From: Candidatus Villigracilis saccharophilus
GTDB lineage: Bacteria; Chloroflexota; Anaerolineae; Anaerolineales; Villigracilaceae
Reading direction: 5' to 3'
Assembly (NCBI GenBank): GCA_016709305.1
Contig: JADJNA010000022.1
Span: 26,901-90,900 of the forward strand
DNA length: 64,000 bases
Shown here: positions 43,312-53,421 of the stretch, piece by piece
Numbering within the stretch: the first letter of the stretch is position 1
How the letters are laid out: the number at the start of each line of letters is the position of its first letter
Position numbers and translations under genes: made by a program
Notes under the pieces: model-generated
Told to the model about the DNA's origin: nothing
Seen by the model: the letters and a program-made list of their open reading frames with translations, nothing else
Database searches by the model: none

Positions 43312-45307
43312 CTATTCCGAAAGATCCCCAGTCCCGCCGCCATATGTGCCGCTGACATGGAGACTGCCCTCATTGTCGCGGGTGTAGGTTAGTGAGCCAT
43401 CTCTTAATCCTGTGACATCCACTTCCAACATGAATGAACCGTCGCCGGCGTTGTACTCGCCGCCGCCTGTCATGGCAAAGCCGTTCGAGAAGGCGCAGTT
43501 TGTAAAAATGTAGTGGTCGCCTGTGTCGCCTGAGTCGAAGGCGAATGTCCCGCCGTATGGGCAGGCGATGGCGCGCGCGGTCGTGGAACTGATGTAATAG
43601 TATTCAGGCAGGTAATTGATCTCATTATCCACCGCGGTAAACGCTTCCAGCAGATCTGCGTAATCGGCGGCATTGGCCGGAGCGAGCGGGACAAATTCGT
43701 CAGCCACAACACCTTCGCAAAGCGTTTCACGCTGGGCTGGCATTTTATCTTGCACGAGAAAATCTGTCACCAAACTATCCACACATTCCAATCCCCAGCT
43801 AAAGATGACGTGCGGACCGCCGACTTCGGTCACAAGATATCCATCTGTCAAATTCGAGTAAACCGACTGCGCGCCTGAATACGGCGTGGCCGGGTCCGTG
43901 GTGGCGTTCAACACCAGGGTCGGGAAGCCTTCGCCTCTGAACGGCTCGGCAAACGGCGCGGGGTGTGAGTCGTCCTGCGGATAAGGCCAATAGGTGCAGG
44001 GCAGGTCGCCGTAAAAGACAGATGCGAGGCGCGGCAGGCTGGTGTCGATCTCATCACCCTCTTTGATAAAGTTCGCGGCCTGTTCTTGCGGAGTGTTGCC
44101 TGGCTCGGCGTAATCACGGCAAGTGACCCCGTAGTAGATCGCGTCGGAATAGGACAGGTCAATAAACACTTCGAAGGTATCCGGGTTGAGATAAAGCGCG
44201 TTGTACACCACGCGCGCGAGTGGAATGATCGTGTTGTCGCGTGAGTAGGCAGCCAGGGGCGCGCAGGAAGATCATGCGCGCGGTTTCGGAATATAGAAAG
44301 CCGGAAGTAGATTCGAGATCTGAGAAGGTGAACTCGCGCTGGTCAACCTCGCCCCTGGAGCGGGCAAATTCAAAGGAAATGGGTGCCTGCTTTAACTGAG
44401 CGGCAAGTTCATCGTAAACACTGACTGCATCGCGGCCCATATCGGCGGCGCAGGCTTCATCGGCGTTGCATGCTTCAAGAGTGGTGAGCAGTACCTCGTT
44501 GAATGCGGCGGCCTGACCTTTGAGGAATTCTATATCTGTCAGCGTAAGGTCTACAACCCCGTCGAGAACAAGACCAGCCACATGGCCGGCGTGAGCCGCT
44601 GCGTAGGTCTGTGCAAATTGCGTCCCGTAACTTTCCCCGTACAGCCAGAATTTTTCATCCTCCATCAATACGCGGAAGTCTTCAAGGTCTTCCACCGCCT
44701 GCGTCGTGTCCAGATAGGGCAACAGGCTGGCATCGCCAATCTCGGTGATGCAGTCGTTCACAAAAGTTTGTGAGACATCAAGCAGTCGTTGTTCGCCTTC
44801 GCTCGTGGCGGCATCGCCGCCGGCGCGATAGAAATCCACCGCGGCTTGCGCGCAATACAACCCGTTGGATTCGTTGATGCCGCGCTGGTCGAAGAAAACA
44901 ATGTCAAAATTTTCCGGGATGGACGGGTCGAAATATGATGTGTAATTATCCGCACTCAACAAGCCGGAACCTCCGGGGCCGCCTACGGATGTAACGAACA
45001 TGCCTTTGCGTTGACCTGTGGCAGGCAGGACAGCAAAAACAACATCGAACGTGCGCGAATTATTGGGGTCAAAGTGGTCGAATGGGACACTGACTTTGAC
45101 GCAGGTGAAATCGCTCTCGGGGCATGGATACCCGCCCAGTCTTTTCAAACGGGAGGCTGTATCATCCACTGGAACTTCGGTGGCGCTGGCAGGGGACGCC
45201 GTTGCAACAGGCAGCGCGGTGGAAAGTGGCTCAAGTGTGGGCGCTGAAGAAGCGCAAGCCTGCGCGAGAAATAACAGAACGATAAAGCCAATGAATATTT
45301 TTTTCAT
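43312..45307 (-). pseudogene. Alpha/beta-hydrolase lipoprotein (tripeptidyl aminopeptidase-like), frameshifted
   Basis: Two overlapping frames make one gene. The first (from 45307) has a lipobox (FLAQAC), then a TAP-like alpha/beta-hydrolase fold with GGPGGSGLL, FFDQRGINES and the nucleophile Ser in YGESYGTQF. It derails after SETARMIFLRA. The second frame continues YNALYLNPDTFEVFI and holds LVLNATTDPATPY (Asp) and GGPHVIF (His), so the triad is complete once the frame is restored. One extra C in the run at 44256-44259 (minus strand) accounts for it. The C-terminal part after residue ~530 has GGGEYNAGDGSFMLEVDVTGL, not typical of TAP. Confidence 0.8.
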
Positions 45308-45859
45308 TCAGATCTCTTTTTCTTTCACTTAAATATATTGATTAAAAAACCATAATAGAAAATGGAATTTCCCTGAAAGGTTTTGCGTGGACAAAAAAGG
45401 TTCAGCGGGTTCCGAAAGGCAGTATACCAAAGACTGAAAAGACGGGCAGGTATCTTGTTCGGCCTGACCGTGGCGTATTAGATACATTTTTCTTATTAAG
45501 GTATGCAGACTTATTATCTGTATCGCATTAATCTTCTTGGATGGATACTCCCAATTTGTTGAGTGAGTAAGATCAATTTCAAATTATGTGGTTGGAAAGC
45601 ATTTGATGTTTTAGAATGTTCTTGACCTTAAGAAACCGTCACGAGCCATTATAAAACTACTGGGATATCTGAAATGATGTTTCCCCACTTCACGCCACTC
45701 ACCCCCACATCTTGTTATTACGCCCAGTATTTTTAGCCAGATGTCCCATTTTCGCTGTTTTTTTCCCTCCTTTTTGAAGGTAGACTCCCACCAGCCATAT
45801 ACTCATGCTTTTCCATCTCGAGCCCGCATCCCATTGTTCTAAAGTAAAATCAACACTAT
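45308..45859. other. AT-rich intergenic stretch, no gene seen
   Basis: About 550 bases between the divergent hydrolase gene and the rRNA methyltransferase gene. No reading frame with a credible start and no strong hairpin. TAAAAT at 45845-45850 lies nine bases before the methyltransferase ATG and may be its -10 element. Confidence 0.5.
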
Positions 45860-46588
45860 ATGAAAGAACTCATCTATTCCCGTAATGCAGTCTATGAAAC
45901 CCTGAGCGCAAGGCGCAGGCAGATATTCTCGATCGAGATCGCCGAAGGGGTACAGGAAAAAGGAAAGATCGCCGAGATCATCAAGCTGGCACTTCAACAG
46001 AAAATAAAGGTCAGCCGTGTACCGCGCCCCAGGCTGGATAAGGTGCATCAGAACAATCAGGGCATCGTGGCCGAGGTCAGCGGATACCCGTACTCGGATG
46101 TGATCGAGATCCTCGAACGCGCCAAAGGCGAACTGCCCTTCATCCTGATGCTTGATTCGCTGCAAGATCCGCAGAACTTCGGCACGCTCATCCGCACCGC
46201 AGAAGCGCTCGGCGTGCATGGCGTGGTCATCCCGTCCGCGCGCACGGTGGATGTCACGCCTGCCGTGGTCAACGCGTCCTCGGGCGCGAGCGAGCATATG
46301 CTCATCGCGCAGGCGAATCTGTCCCAGACGATAGACGCGCTCAAAGAGAATGACATCTGGGTCGTCGGACTGGATCAGGCCGGGGCGGAAATCGAAGCGG
46401 GCTCGCGTCATCTGAAAGGTGCGCTGGCGCTCGTCGTCGGCTCGGAGGGCGAAGGGCTGCATGACCTCGTCCGAAAGAAATGCGACATCGTTTTGAAACT
46501 GCCCATGAAAGGCAGGATCGAATCCCTCAACGCCGCCGTCGCGGGGTCTGTGGCGTTGTATCTCGCGTATTTATCACGCCCGAAATAA
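45860..46588 (+). CDS. rlmB: 23S rRNA 2'-O-ribose methyltransferase, RlmB/SpoU type
   Basis: A 242-residue SPOUT methyltransferase with an N-terminal L30e-like substrate-binding domain (about 1-80). The SAM-binding knot shows motif 1 QDPQNFGTLIRTAEALGV, motif 2 VVGSEGEGL and motif 3 KGRIESLNAAVA. Length and motifs fit RlmB, which methylates G2251, but other SpoU members are close. The start lies nine bases after TAAAAT with no Shine-Dalgarno, suggesting a leaderless message. Confidence 0.85.
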   Translation: MKELIYSRNAVYETLSARRRQIFSIEIAEGVQEKGKIAEIIKLALQQKIKVSRVPRPRLDKVHQNNQGIVAEVSGYPYSDVIEILERAKGELPFILMLDSLQDPQNFGTLIRTAEALGVHGVVIPSARTVDVTPAVVNASSGASEHMLIAQANLSQTIDALKENDIWVVGLDQAGAEIEAGSRHLKGALALVVGSEGEGLHDLVRKKCDIVLKLPMKGRIESLNAAVAGSVALYLAYLSRPK

Positions 46589-46591
46589 ATT

Positions 46592-46665
46592 AACCGCAAA
46601 GAGCGCAAAGTTAAAACCTTTTTTCTTAGCGACCTTGGCGCTCTTCGCAGTAAAAAATAATCAAT
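46592..46665. repeat. Dispersed imperfect palindrome, CGCAAAG family, copy 1
   Basis: Starts AACCGCAAAGAGCGCAAAG and ends with the near-complement GGCGCTCTTCGCAGT after TTTCTTAGCGACC. The first 19 bases are identical to the copy at 53422. Fills the gap between rlmB and the GH1 gene. Confidence 0.72.
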
Positions 46666-46679
46666 CAGGAAAACAATCC

Positions 46680-48005
46680 ATGCCTCAAGCAACATTTCAT
46701 TTTCCAAAAGGATTTTTATGGGGAACGGCAACTGCCTCGCATCAAGTGGAAGGCAGCAACACGAACAACAATTGGCATGCGTGGGAAGAAGCGGGTCACA
46801 CCGTGCACAAGTCTGGTCTGGCCGCCGATTGGTGGGGTGGCCGCTGGCGGGAGGACTTTGACCGCGCAGCGGAAACTGGGCAGAATGCGCACCGCTTCTC
46901 GATCGAGTGGAGCCGCATCCAGCCCACGCCTGACACATGGGATGAAGAAGCCATTGAAAAATATCGCGCCATGCTGCGCGGGTTGAAGGAACGCAACATG
47001 ACCGCGCTGGTCAGCCTGCATCATTTCACTGATCCGCTCTGGGTGACAGAAAAAGGCGGATGGGAAACAGAGGCAATCGTCCCGTTGTTTGAACGCTACG
47101 TGCGCAAGGTGGTGGATGCGTTCAAGGAATACGTCACGCTCTGGTGCACGATCAACGAACCGAACGTGTACGCATTGAGCGGCTATGTGCAGGGCGCATT
47201 CCCGCCTGGAAAAAAGAATTTGAGATTATCCATGCGCGTACTTGGCAATATGATCCGCGGGCACGCTGCTGCCTATCGTGCCATCCACGAGCTGCAGCCT
47301 GAAGCGCGCGTGGGGTATGCGCTGCATTACCGTCCAATGGTTCCGCGCTTGAAGTGGTCTCCGCTGGATAGACTCATGCGCAACATCCGCTACGATGGAA
47401 TCAATATGGGTTTTCCCTCCGCTGTTTCAACGGGCGTAATGAGATCACCCATCGGCAATCAGAATATTCCTGAGGCCAAAGGCACGCAGGATTATCTAGG
47501 GTTGAATTATTACTCTGTGGATACGGTCTGGTTTGATCTGTTTAAGCCTGGTGAGTTATTCTCGAACAGCGGCTACCCTAAAGATGCGGATATGAGCGAT
47601 ACGAATTTCCTCGCCAATATCCCCGAAGGTATTTACAACTCCATCAAATGGATCGACCATACCTATCCTCATCTGCCGATCATCATTACTGAGAACGGCG
47701 TGGAAGATTTCGATGATCACATGCGCCCGCGCTATATTGCCCAGCATTTGCATCAGGTCTGGCGCGCGTGTAATTTCAACTGGCCCGTGAAGGGATATTT
47801 CCACTGGTCATTGGTTGATAATTTCGAATGGGAGCGCGGCTGGACCCAGCGCTTCGGTCTGTGGGGACTGGACATCGACACACAAAAAAGAATCAGGCGG
47901 CCTTCTGTGGATTTTTATGCCGAGATCTGCAAAGAGAACGGCATCTCCTCTGAGATGGTTCAGCAGTATTGCCCTGAAGTGTTCGATAAGATTTTTCCAT
48001 CATAA
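46680..48005 (+). CDS. GH1 beta-glucosidase/beta-galactosidase-like glycosidase
   Basis: A 441-residue family 1 glycosidase that removes terminal beta-linked sugars. The start at 46680 (MPQATFHFPKGFLWGTATASHQVEG) shows the usual N-terminus, with AGGA upstream; the frame before it is repeat DNA. The acid/base Glu lies in TLWCTINEPNVYA and the nucleophile Glu in IIITENGVED; WSLVDNFEWERG is the aglycone-site signature. No signal peptide, so it works in the cytosol. A REP-like palindrome follows. Confidence 0.94.
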   Translation: MPQATFHFPKGFLWGTATASHQVEGSNTNNNWHAWEEAGHTVHKSGLAADWWGGRWREDFDRAAETGQNAHRFSIEWSRIQPTPDTWDEEAIEKYRAMLRGLKERNMTALVSLHHFTDPLWVTEKGGWETEAIVPLFERYVRKVVDAFKEYVTLWCTINEPNVYALSGYVQGAFPPGKKNLRLSMRVLGNMIRGHAAAYRAIHELQPEARVGYALHYRPMVPRLKWSPLDRLMRNIRYDGINMGFPSAVSTGVMRSPIGNQNIPEAKGTQDYLGLNYYSVDTVWFDLFKPGELFSNSGYPKDADMSDTNFLANIPEGIYNSIKWIDHTYPHLPIIITENGVEDFDDHMRPRYIAQHLHQVWRACNFNWPVKGYFHWSLVDNFEWERGWTQRFGLWGLDIDTQKRIRRPSVDFYAEICKENGISSEMVQQYCPEVFDKIFPS

Positions 48006-48019
48006 ATTATCTTTTAAGC

Positions 48020-48048
48020 GTAGGTGCGGAGCATTGCTCCGCACCTAC
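48020..48048. repeat. REP-like palindrome, copy 3
   Basis: Fourteen-base arms (GTAGGTGCGGAGCA and complement) around one T, 14 bases after the GH1 stop. Confidence 0.8.
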
Positions 48049-48070
48049 TGTTTAATAAAAGGAACAAAAG

Positions 48071-48400
48071 ATGAAATTAAGAATTACCTTATTGGCATTG
48101 TCCGCAATCTTGCTTGCCGCTCATTTCCTGCGGGCTTCGACCCCCATCCCCTTGCTGATATGTTTAGCGGCGCCGTTCCTGCTGGTCATCAAAAAACGCT
48201 GGATTCTGAGAACCATTCAGGCGTTGACAGGACTTGGGGCGGCGATCTGGTTGTTCACGCTAAGCGATATTGTTCAGCAGCGTGTTTTCGAAGGCCGCTC
48301 CTGGACTGTCTCTGCAATTATCTTATGCGTGGTGGCAGGTTACACACTTTTGACGGGCTGGTTATTGGAAAGCCCCATCGTAAAAGAAAAATATCCGTAA
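48071..48400 (+). CDS. Small membrane protein, uncharacterised
   Basis: Not recognised. A 109-residue protein with three or four membrane helices and a short, Lys/Arg-bearing loop between helices 2 and 3 (VIKKRWILRTIQ). AAGGAAC precedes the ATG. Lies between the GH1 palindrome and a stretch of degenerate repeats before tex. Confidence 0.62.
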   Translation: MKLRITLLALSAILLAAHFLRASTPIPLLICLAAPFLLVIKKRWILRTIQALTGLGAAIWLFTLSDIVQQRVFEGRSWTVSAIILCVVAGYTLLTGWLLESPIVKEKYP

Positions 48401-48530
48401 GTGATTGACGATAGACCGTTGACGGTTGACAGTGGCGCATGGAGAGCAATCTCTGTGTGCTGTTTTTATCCACCAATCTTCGCGAATTTACGCTAATCTT
48501 TCGACCTTCGACCTGCAACCTTCCAACCAG
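48401..48530. repeat. Stretch of degenerate intergenic repeat phrases
   Basis: Contains GACGATAGACCGT (48407-48419), shared exactly with 26846-26858, then TTGACGGTTGACAG and a run of near-repeats such as TTTCGACCTTCGACC and TGCAACCTTCCAACC. Low-complexity and non-coding in look. Confidence 0.5.
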
Positions 48531-48562
48531 CAATAAATTTCTCCATGATAAAATCCTTCCCT

Positions 48563-50701
48563 ATGACTCACGCAGAACAGATCGCATCCCAACTTAACGT
48601 CAAGCCATCGCAAGTTACGGCTGTTATCACCTTACTAGACGAAGGCAACACTGTCCCGTTCATTGCACGTTACCGTAAGGAAATGACGGGCTCGCTCGAC
48701 GACGAACAGATCCGAATCATTGCTGATGAACTCATCCGCCTGCGCGGACTCGACGAACGCCGAGTTTCCATCCTTGCTTCTATTGAAGAACAAGGCAAGC
48801 TCACTGACGAATTACGCGACTCGATCAATGCTGCTGTCAGCATGACCGCGCTCGAAGACCTGTATGCGCCGTATAAAAAGAAACGCCGCACCCGCGCCAT
48901 GGTCGCCCGTGAAAAGGGACTGGAACCGCTGGCTGAATTAATTTTGAAACAAACCTCTGACTCTCCAGAAGAAGCTGCAAAGCAATTTATCAACGAGCAA
49001 GTTCCCAACATCGAAGAAGCACTGCAAGGCGCGCGTGATATCGTCGCTGAAATAATCAGCGAGAACGCCAACGTCCGCGCTGCCACACGCGAGAAGGCGC
49101 TCAAGTTTGGCAAAGTCCGCGTGGAAAGAATCAAAGACTCTGTCGATGAAAAAGCTGTCTACGAATCCTATTATGAATTTGAAGGCAACGTCAACCGACT
49201 TCTGCCGCACCAGATCCTCGCCATTACGCGCGGAGAAAAAGAAGGCGTCCTGCGTGTGCATGTGGATGTCCCTGAGCGCGACTGGCTGAATGCCATTCAA
49301 GTCGAATTCGAAGAAGACATCATCAGTCCCTTCGCAGAGCAGCTCGAACTCGCGATTCGAGATTCTGCTGAGAGATTATTACTCCCTGCCATCGAGCGCG
49401 ATGTCCGCCGTGAAAAAGGCGAGGTCGCAGACAACCACGCCATTCAAGTCTTCGCCACCAACCTGCGCGCCCTGCTCGGTCAGGCTCCGCTTGCCAATCA
49501 TGTTGTGCTCGGCCTCGACCCTGGCTTCCGTACAGGCTGCAAGGTCGCCGTTGTAGATGCCACTGGCAAGTTACTCGACACAGGAGTGATCTATCCGCAC
49601 GAGCCGAAGAATGATTGGAAGGGTTCGATCAACACCCTGCAGGATATGATCAACCGCCACCACGTCACGCTCATCACCATCGGCAACGGCACCGCTTCAC
49701 GCGAAACGGAGAGGCTTGCCGCTGAACTCGTAAGGGCGCAGCATGCTGCGCCCCTACAAACCAAATATCTCATCGTCAATGAAGCAGGCGCATCGGTTTA
49801 TTCTGCGTCATCTCTCGCCCGCGCCGAATTCCCCGATCTCGATGTCACCATCCGCGGCGCGGTTTCCATTGCCCGCCGCGCACAAGACCCGCTCGCTGAA
49901 CTCGTCAAGATCGACCCCAAGTCCATTGGAGTGGGCATGTATCAGCACGATGTCGATCAAACCGCGCTCACGCACGCCCTCGATGGCGTGGTCGAAAGTG
50001 TGGTCAACAGCGTCGGCGTGGATGTCAATACAGCCAGTTCCGCGCTGCTCACGCATGTTGCGGGCATCGGCCCCAAACTCGCCACCAACATCGTCACGCA
50101 TCGCGACAGCAACGGACCGTTCAAGTCACGGACCGCGTTGAAGAAGGTCGCTGGGCTTGGCCCGAAGGCTTTTGAACAGGCAGCAGGCTTTATGCGGATT
50201 CGAAATGGAGCGAACCCGTTGGAAGAATCTGCGATCCATCCAGAATCCTATGCGATAGCAGAATCCATTCTCGCTCGCGCTGCGCTGACGGTTGATTCGT
50301 CCATCCCAGACAGAATCGCCGCCTTGGAATCGCTCACAGCAAAGACCTCCCTCGAAGAGTTAGCCAAAGAATTAAACTGCGGCGTACCCACACTGAAAGA
50401 CATCCTCGAGCAGCTCGTCCGCCCAGGCCGTGACCCGCGCGCCGATACCCCCGCCCCCATCCTGCGCTCGGACGTGCTTAAAGCCGAAGACTTGCTGACA
50501 GGCATGCAGCTCAAAGGCACTGTCCGCAATGTAGTGGACTTTGGCGCTTTCGTGGATATTGGTGTGAAGCAGGATGGCTTACTGCACAAGAGCCAGATCC
50601 CGTTTGGCACGGTTTTGAAAGTCGGCGACATCATTGACGTTGAAATCCAAAAGATCGAAGCCGAACGTGGACGTATTGGTCTGGGCTGGGTCAAAGCTTG
50701 A
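48563..50701 (+). CDS. tex: Tex family RNA-binding transcription accessory protein
   Basis: A 712-residue nucleic-acid-binding protein. N-terminal helical domain with DEGNTVPFIARYRKEMTG, a YqgF/RNase H-like domain (VVLGLDPGFRTGCKVAVVD), two helix-hairpin-helix units (VAGIGPKLATNIV and VAGLGPKAFEQ) and a C-terminal S1 domain (MQLKGTVRNVVDFGAFVDIG). The ATG at 48563 is preferred: Tex homology starts there and TAAAAT (48549-48554) stands eight bases before it, which would leave the ATG at 48545 off the message. A REP-like palindrome (49730-49757) lies in frame and codes VRAQHAAPLQ. Confidence 0.93.
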   Translation: MTHAEQIASQLNVKPSQVTAVITLLDEGNTVPFIARYRKEMTGSLDDEQIRIIADELIRLRGLDERRVSILASIEEQGKLTDELRDSINAAVSMTALEDLYAPYKKKRRTRAMVAREKGLEPLAELILKQTSDSPEEAAKQFINEQVPNIEEALQGARDIVAEIISENANVRAATREKALKFGKVRVERIKDSVDEKAVYESYYEFEGNVNRLLPHQILAITRGEKEGVLRVHVDVPERDWLNAIQVEFEEDIISPFAEQLELAIRDSAERLLLPAIERDVRREKGEVADNHAIQVFATNLRALLGQAPLANHVVLGLDPGFRTGCKVAVVDATGKLLDTGVIYPHEPKNDWKGSINTLQDMINRHHVTLITIGNGTASRETERLAAELVRAQHAAPLQTKYLIVNEAGASVYSASSLARAEFPDLDVTIRGAVSIARRAQDPLAELVKIDPKSIGVGMYQHDVDQTALTHALDGVVESVVNSVGVDVNTASSALLTHVAGIGPKLATNIVTHRDSNGPFKSRTALKKVAGLGPKAFEQAAGFMRIRNGANPLEESAIHPESYAIAESILARAALTVDSSIPDRIAALESLTAKTSLEELAKELNCGVPTLKDILEQLVRPGRDPRADTPAPILRSDVLKAEDLLTGMQLKGTVRNVVDFGAFVDIGVKQDGLLHKSQIPFGTVLKVGDIIDVEIQKIEAERGRIGLGWVKA
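49730..49757. repeat. REP-like palindrome, copy 4, inside tex
   Basis: Half-sites GTAAGGGCGCAGCA and TGCTGCGCCCCTAC, a 28-base palindrome with one mismatch. It adds no stop and keeps the tex frame, between ETERLAAEL and TKYLIVNEAGASVYS. Confidence 0.8.
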
Positions 50702-50705
50702 GAAC

Positions 50706-51650
50706 ATGCAGCTCCCTGATCCATTCATCACCACCATTCAAAATGTATTCAAAGAGGACGGCAGGAAATTTCTTGCCGTCCTTCCTGTATTGATCGAGGA
50801 TGCATCGCAACGCTGGGGATTAAAGGATGTACAGCCTGTTTCAAATCTCTCCTATAATTTTGTGGCATTCGCAAAACGTGGAAATCAAGATGTCGTTTTA
50901 AAGATCGGTGTTCCCAATCCTGAATTGACTAGCGAGATGGCGGCCTTGAAGTTATTCAACGGGGATGGCGCCTGTCGTTTGCTTGAGGCAGATGAAGAAC
51001 ATGGCGCTTTATTATTGGAAAGGCTTAAGCCAGGTACGATGCTTTCTGAATTGAAGAATGACGATGAACGTACCCACATCGCAGTGGATGTGATGCAAAA
51101 GATTTGGAGCGGAGATCCTGGGTCGGGCAGCTGTGGACACAAGCGTTCTCCAGAATAATTTCATAAAATTATCTAATTGGTTCGATGCGCTGAAAGCAGA
51201 TACGCCCGCATTTCAACGGCGGGACGGGACCATTTCCAAAAACTGTTGGAATATGTTGAATTTGTTTTGCCTGAATTATTTGCGGATAAAAAAATAAAAT
51301 TGCTTCACGGGGATTTCCATCATTTCAACATCTTATCCTCTGAACGCGGCGGGCTGGTGATCGACCCCAAGGGAGTCGTTGGACCTGCGGGCTATGAGAT
51401 CGGTCCGCTCATGATCAACCCATGGAACAGTACTTCGGACAGAGTCAATTTTAGCGCGCAGACAGAGAGGCGGGTCAGCATCCTCGCGGAGAGATTGGGC
51501 TGGGAGCGCGAAATCATTCTTAACTGGGCAGCGGCTCATGCGGTCCTTTCCACATGGTGGGATATTCAAGACGGCATGGATTGGAAATATACAATGGGAT
51601 GCGCACAGCTGTTTTTCGAAATAAGCAATGGATCAAACTGGTACAATTAA
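50706..51650 (+). pseudogene. APH/StrB-like phosphotransferase, two compensating frameshifts
   Basis: Kinase-fold protein of the aminoglycoside phosphotransferase group, closest in pattern to APH(6) (LLHGDFHHFNIL catalytic Asp; VIDPKGVVGPAGYEIG metal-binding Asp). N-terminal part from ATG 50706 to WSGDPG. The frame then shifts by one near 51120-51127 (GGG runs), continues NFIKLSNWFDALKADTPAFQRRDGTISK in a second frame, and returns at the A-run 51238-51242 to LLEYVEFVLPELF. An extra G and a missing A explain it. The shared frame has an in-frame stop at 51156. Function is plausible if the changes are sequence errors. It follows tex by four bases. Confidence 0.75.
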
Positions 51651-51652
51651 AA

Positions 51653-53415
51653 ATGTCCTCGATCACACTTCCCGCAGAATTTACTCTACATCGCAAATAC
51701 ACATATAACCACACCAGCGCCGTCAAATGGATCCTTTCGCATTCGCGTCCATATCTCTGGATCATGGTGATGCTCGTCGTCGGAGCGATCGGAAACGCAG
51801 CTCTGGCGGCGTATGTGCCGGTATTGACCGGTGATGCGTTCAATGCGATGATCAAACTGCCGCCAGATACTTCGGTGTCATTTGCCGCTGGCCATCACGA
51901 TTGGCATTTCACAGATCATTCGCGGCGTGCTGCAGCTTGGGCGCAACTTCGGCGCAGAACTGATGGCGCAGTACATGGAACGCGACATCCGCGATGAGTT
52001 GTATCTTTCATTACTCGGAAAAAGCATGACCTTTCACAATTTGCAGCCCGTTGGCGATACGATGGCGCGTGCGACGAACGATGTGCGCGAAGTGAACTTC
52101 ATGTTCAACCCCGGCGTGAACCTGGTCGTCGGTTCGTTCATGTTCATCGTGATGCTGCTCATCGCCGCACCGCGCTATCACCCGTCCCTTCTGATCACGC
52201 CCGTCATATTTACCATCATTTATTTTATTGCGCTGGTCGGTTATCTAAAAACTCTCTCACCCATCACCGACGAAGTCGCGCGACCTTGGCGACATGAACA
52301 CACATTTATCCGAATCGCTGGACGGCGTTGAAGTGATGAAAGGCGCCGCACAGGAAGGCTCGGAGGTGGACCGCTTCGTCTCCAATGCGCGCCGCGTGCG
52401 CGATGCCTTTGTGCGTCAGGGCGACCTCGAAGGAAAGTATATTGCCATGTTGATCCTCGGCATGGCCTACGCGGGCGGACTTGTGCACGCGCTGCTGCTT
52501 TTCCGCGCAGGGACGATCGATCTCGGTGCTGTGGTTGGGTACTTTGGTCTGCTGCGTTTACTGGAGTTCCCAACCTTCACCTCGACATGGGCTTACTCCT
52601 TGATCTCTTCAGGTTTTTCCAGCTCACGCCGAATTTTGGAACTTATCAACAGTGAGACTTATCTCGACCAGAACGCATCCGGCCTGACCTCGAACATGCG
52701 CGGCGAAGTTGAGTTTCGCGGCGTCTCATTTGCCTACCCAAGCGGCGAGCCTGTTGTTCAGGATATTTCATTCAAGATCAAACAGGGGCAGACCGTTGCC
52801 ATTGTCGGACAGACCGGCGCGGGGAAAACCTCGCTGGCAAAATTGATCAACCGCACCTATGATGTCACCGCCGGGCAGGTCTTGATCGATGGCGTGGATG
52901 CGCGCGAATGGAATCTGGCGGCGCTGCGTTCGCAGATCTCGATTATCGAGCAGGATATCTTTTTGTTCTCGCGCTCCTTGAGCAATAACATCGCCTTCGG
53001 CAAACCGGATGCGACCAGGGAAGAGGTCATCGCCGCATCGGTAGCATCGCAGGCGCATGACTTCATTCAGGGCTTTGACCAGCAATATGACACGGTCGTC
53101 GGCGAACGCGGCGTGACCCTCTCCGGCGGACAACGCCAGCGCATCGCCCTGGCCCGCGCATTCCTGACCGACCCGCGCATTCTCGTGCTGGATGATTCCA
53201 CCTCCGCGATCGACTCTGCCACCGAGGACAAAATTCAGCGCGCCATCTCCAACGCCGCGCGTGGACGCACCACCTTCATCATCACGCACCGCTTGTCGCA
53301 GATCCGCTGGGCAGACCTGATCATCGTCATGCGCAAGGGACGCATCGCCGCCATCGGCACGCATGATGAATTGATGAAAACATCCGAAGCGTACTCAAGA
53401 ATTTTTAGGGAATAA
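51653..53415 (+). pseudogene. ABC exporter half A (degenerate Walker B), two frameshifts
   Basis: Type IV ABC exporter half with six membrane helices and one ATPase domain, about 585 residues once repaired. Frame 1 from ATG 51653 ends after PDTSVSFAAG; an extra T at 51880-51882 would restore LPLAITIGISQIIRGVLQLG. The second break, an extra C at 52284-52285, would give EVARLGDMNTHLSESLDGVEV. The ATPase has VGQTGAGKTS (Walker A), LSGGQRQRIALARA and LVLDDSTSAID, where Asp replaces the catalytic Glu. That is typical of the non-hydrolysing half of a heterodimer. TACAAT stands five bases before the ATG. Confidence 0.83.
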
Positions 53416-53421
53416 CCCTTC

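Noticed and set aside
43186..43392. Plus-strand frame between AAC(3) and the hydrolase
   Set aside because: Antisense to the hydrolase end, no start signal.
47815..48408. Long plus-strand frame overlapping the end of the GH1 gene
   Set aside because: Out of frame with GH1 and covers a real small membrane protein with its own AAGGAAC site.
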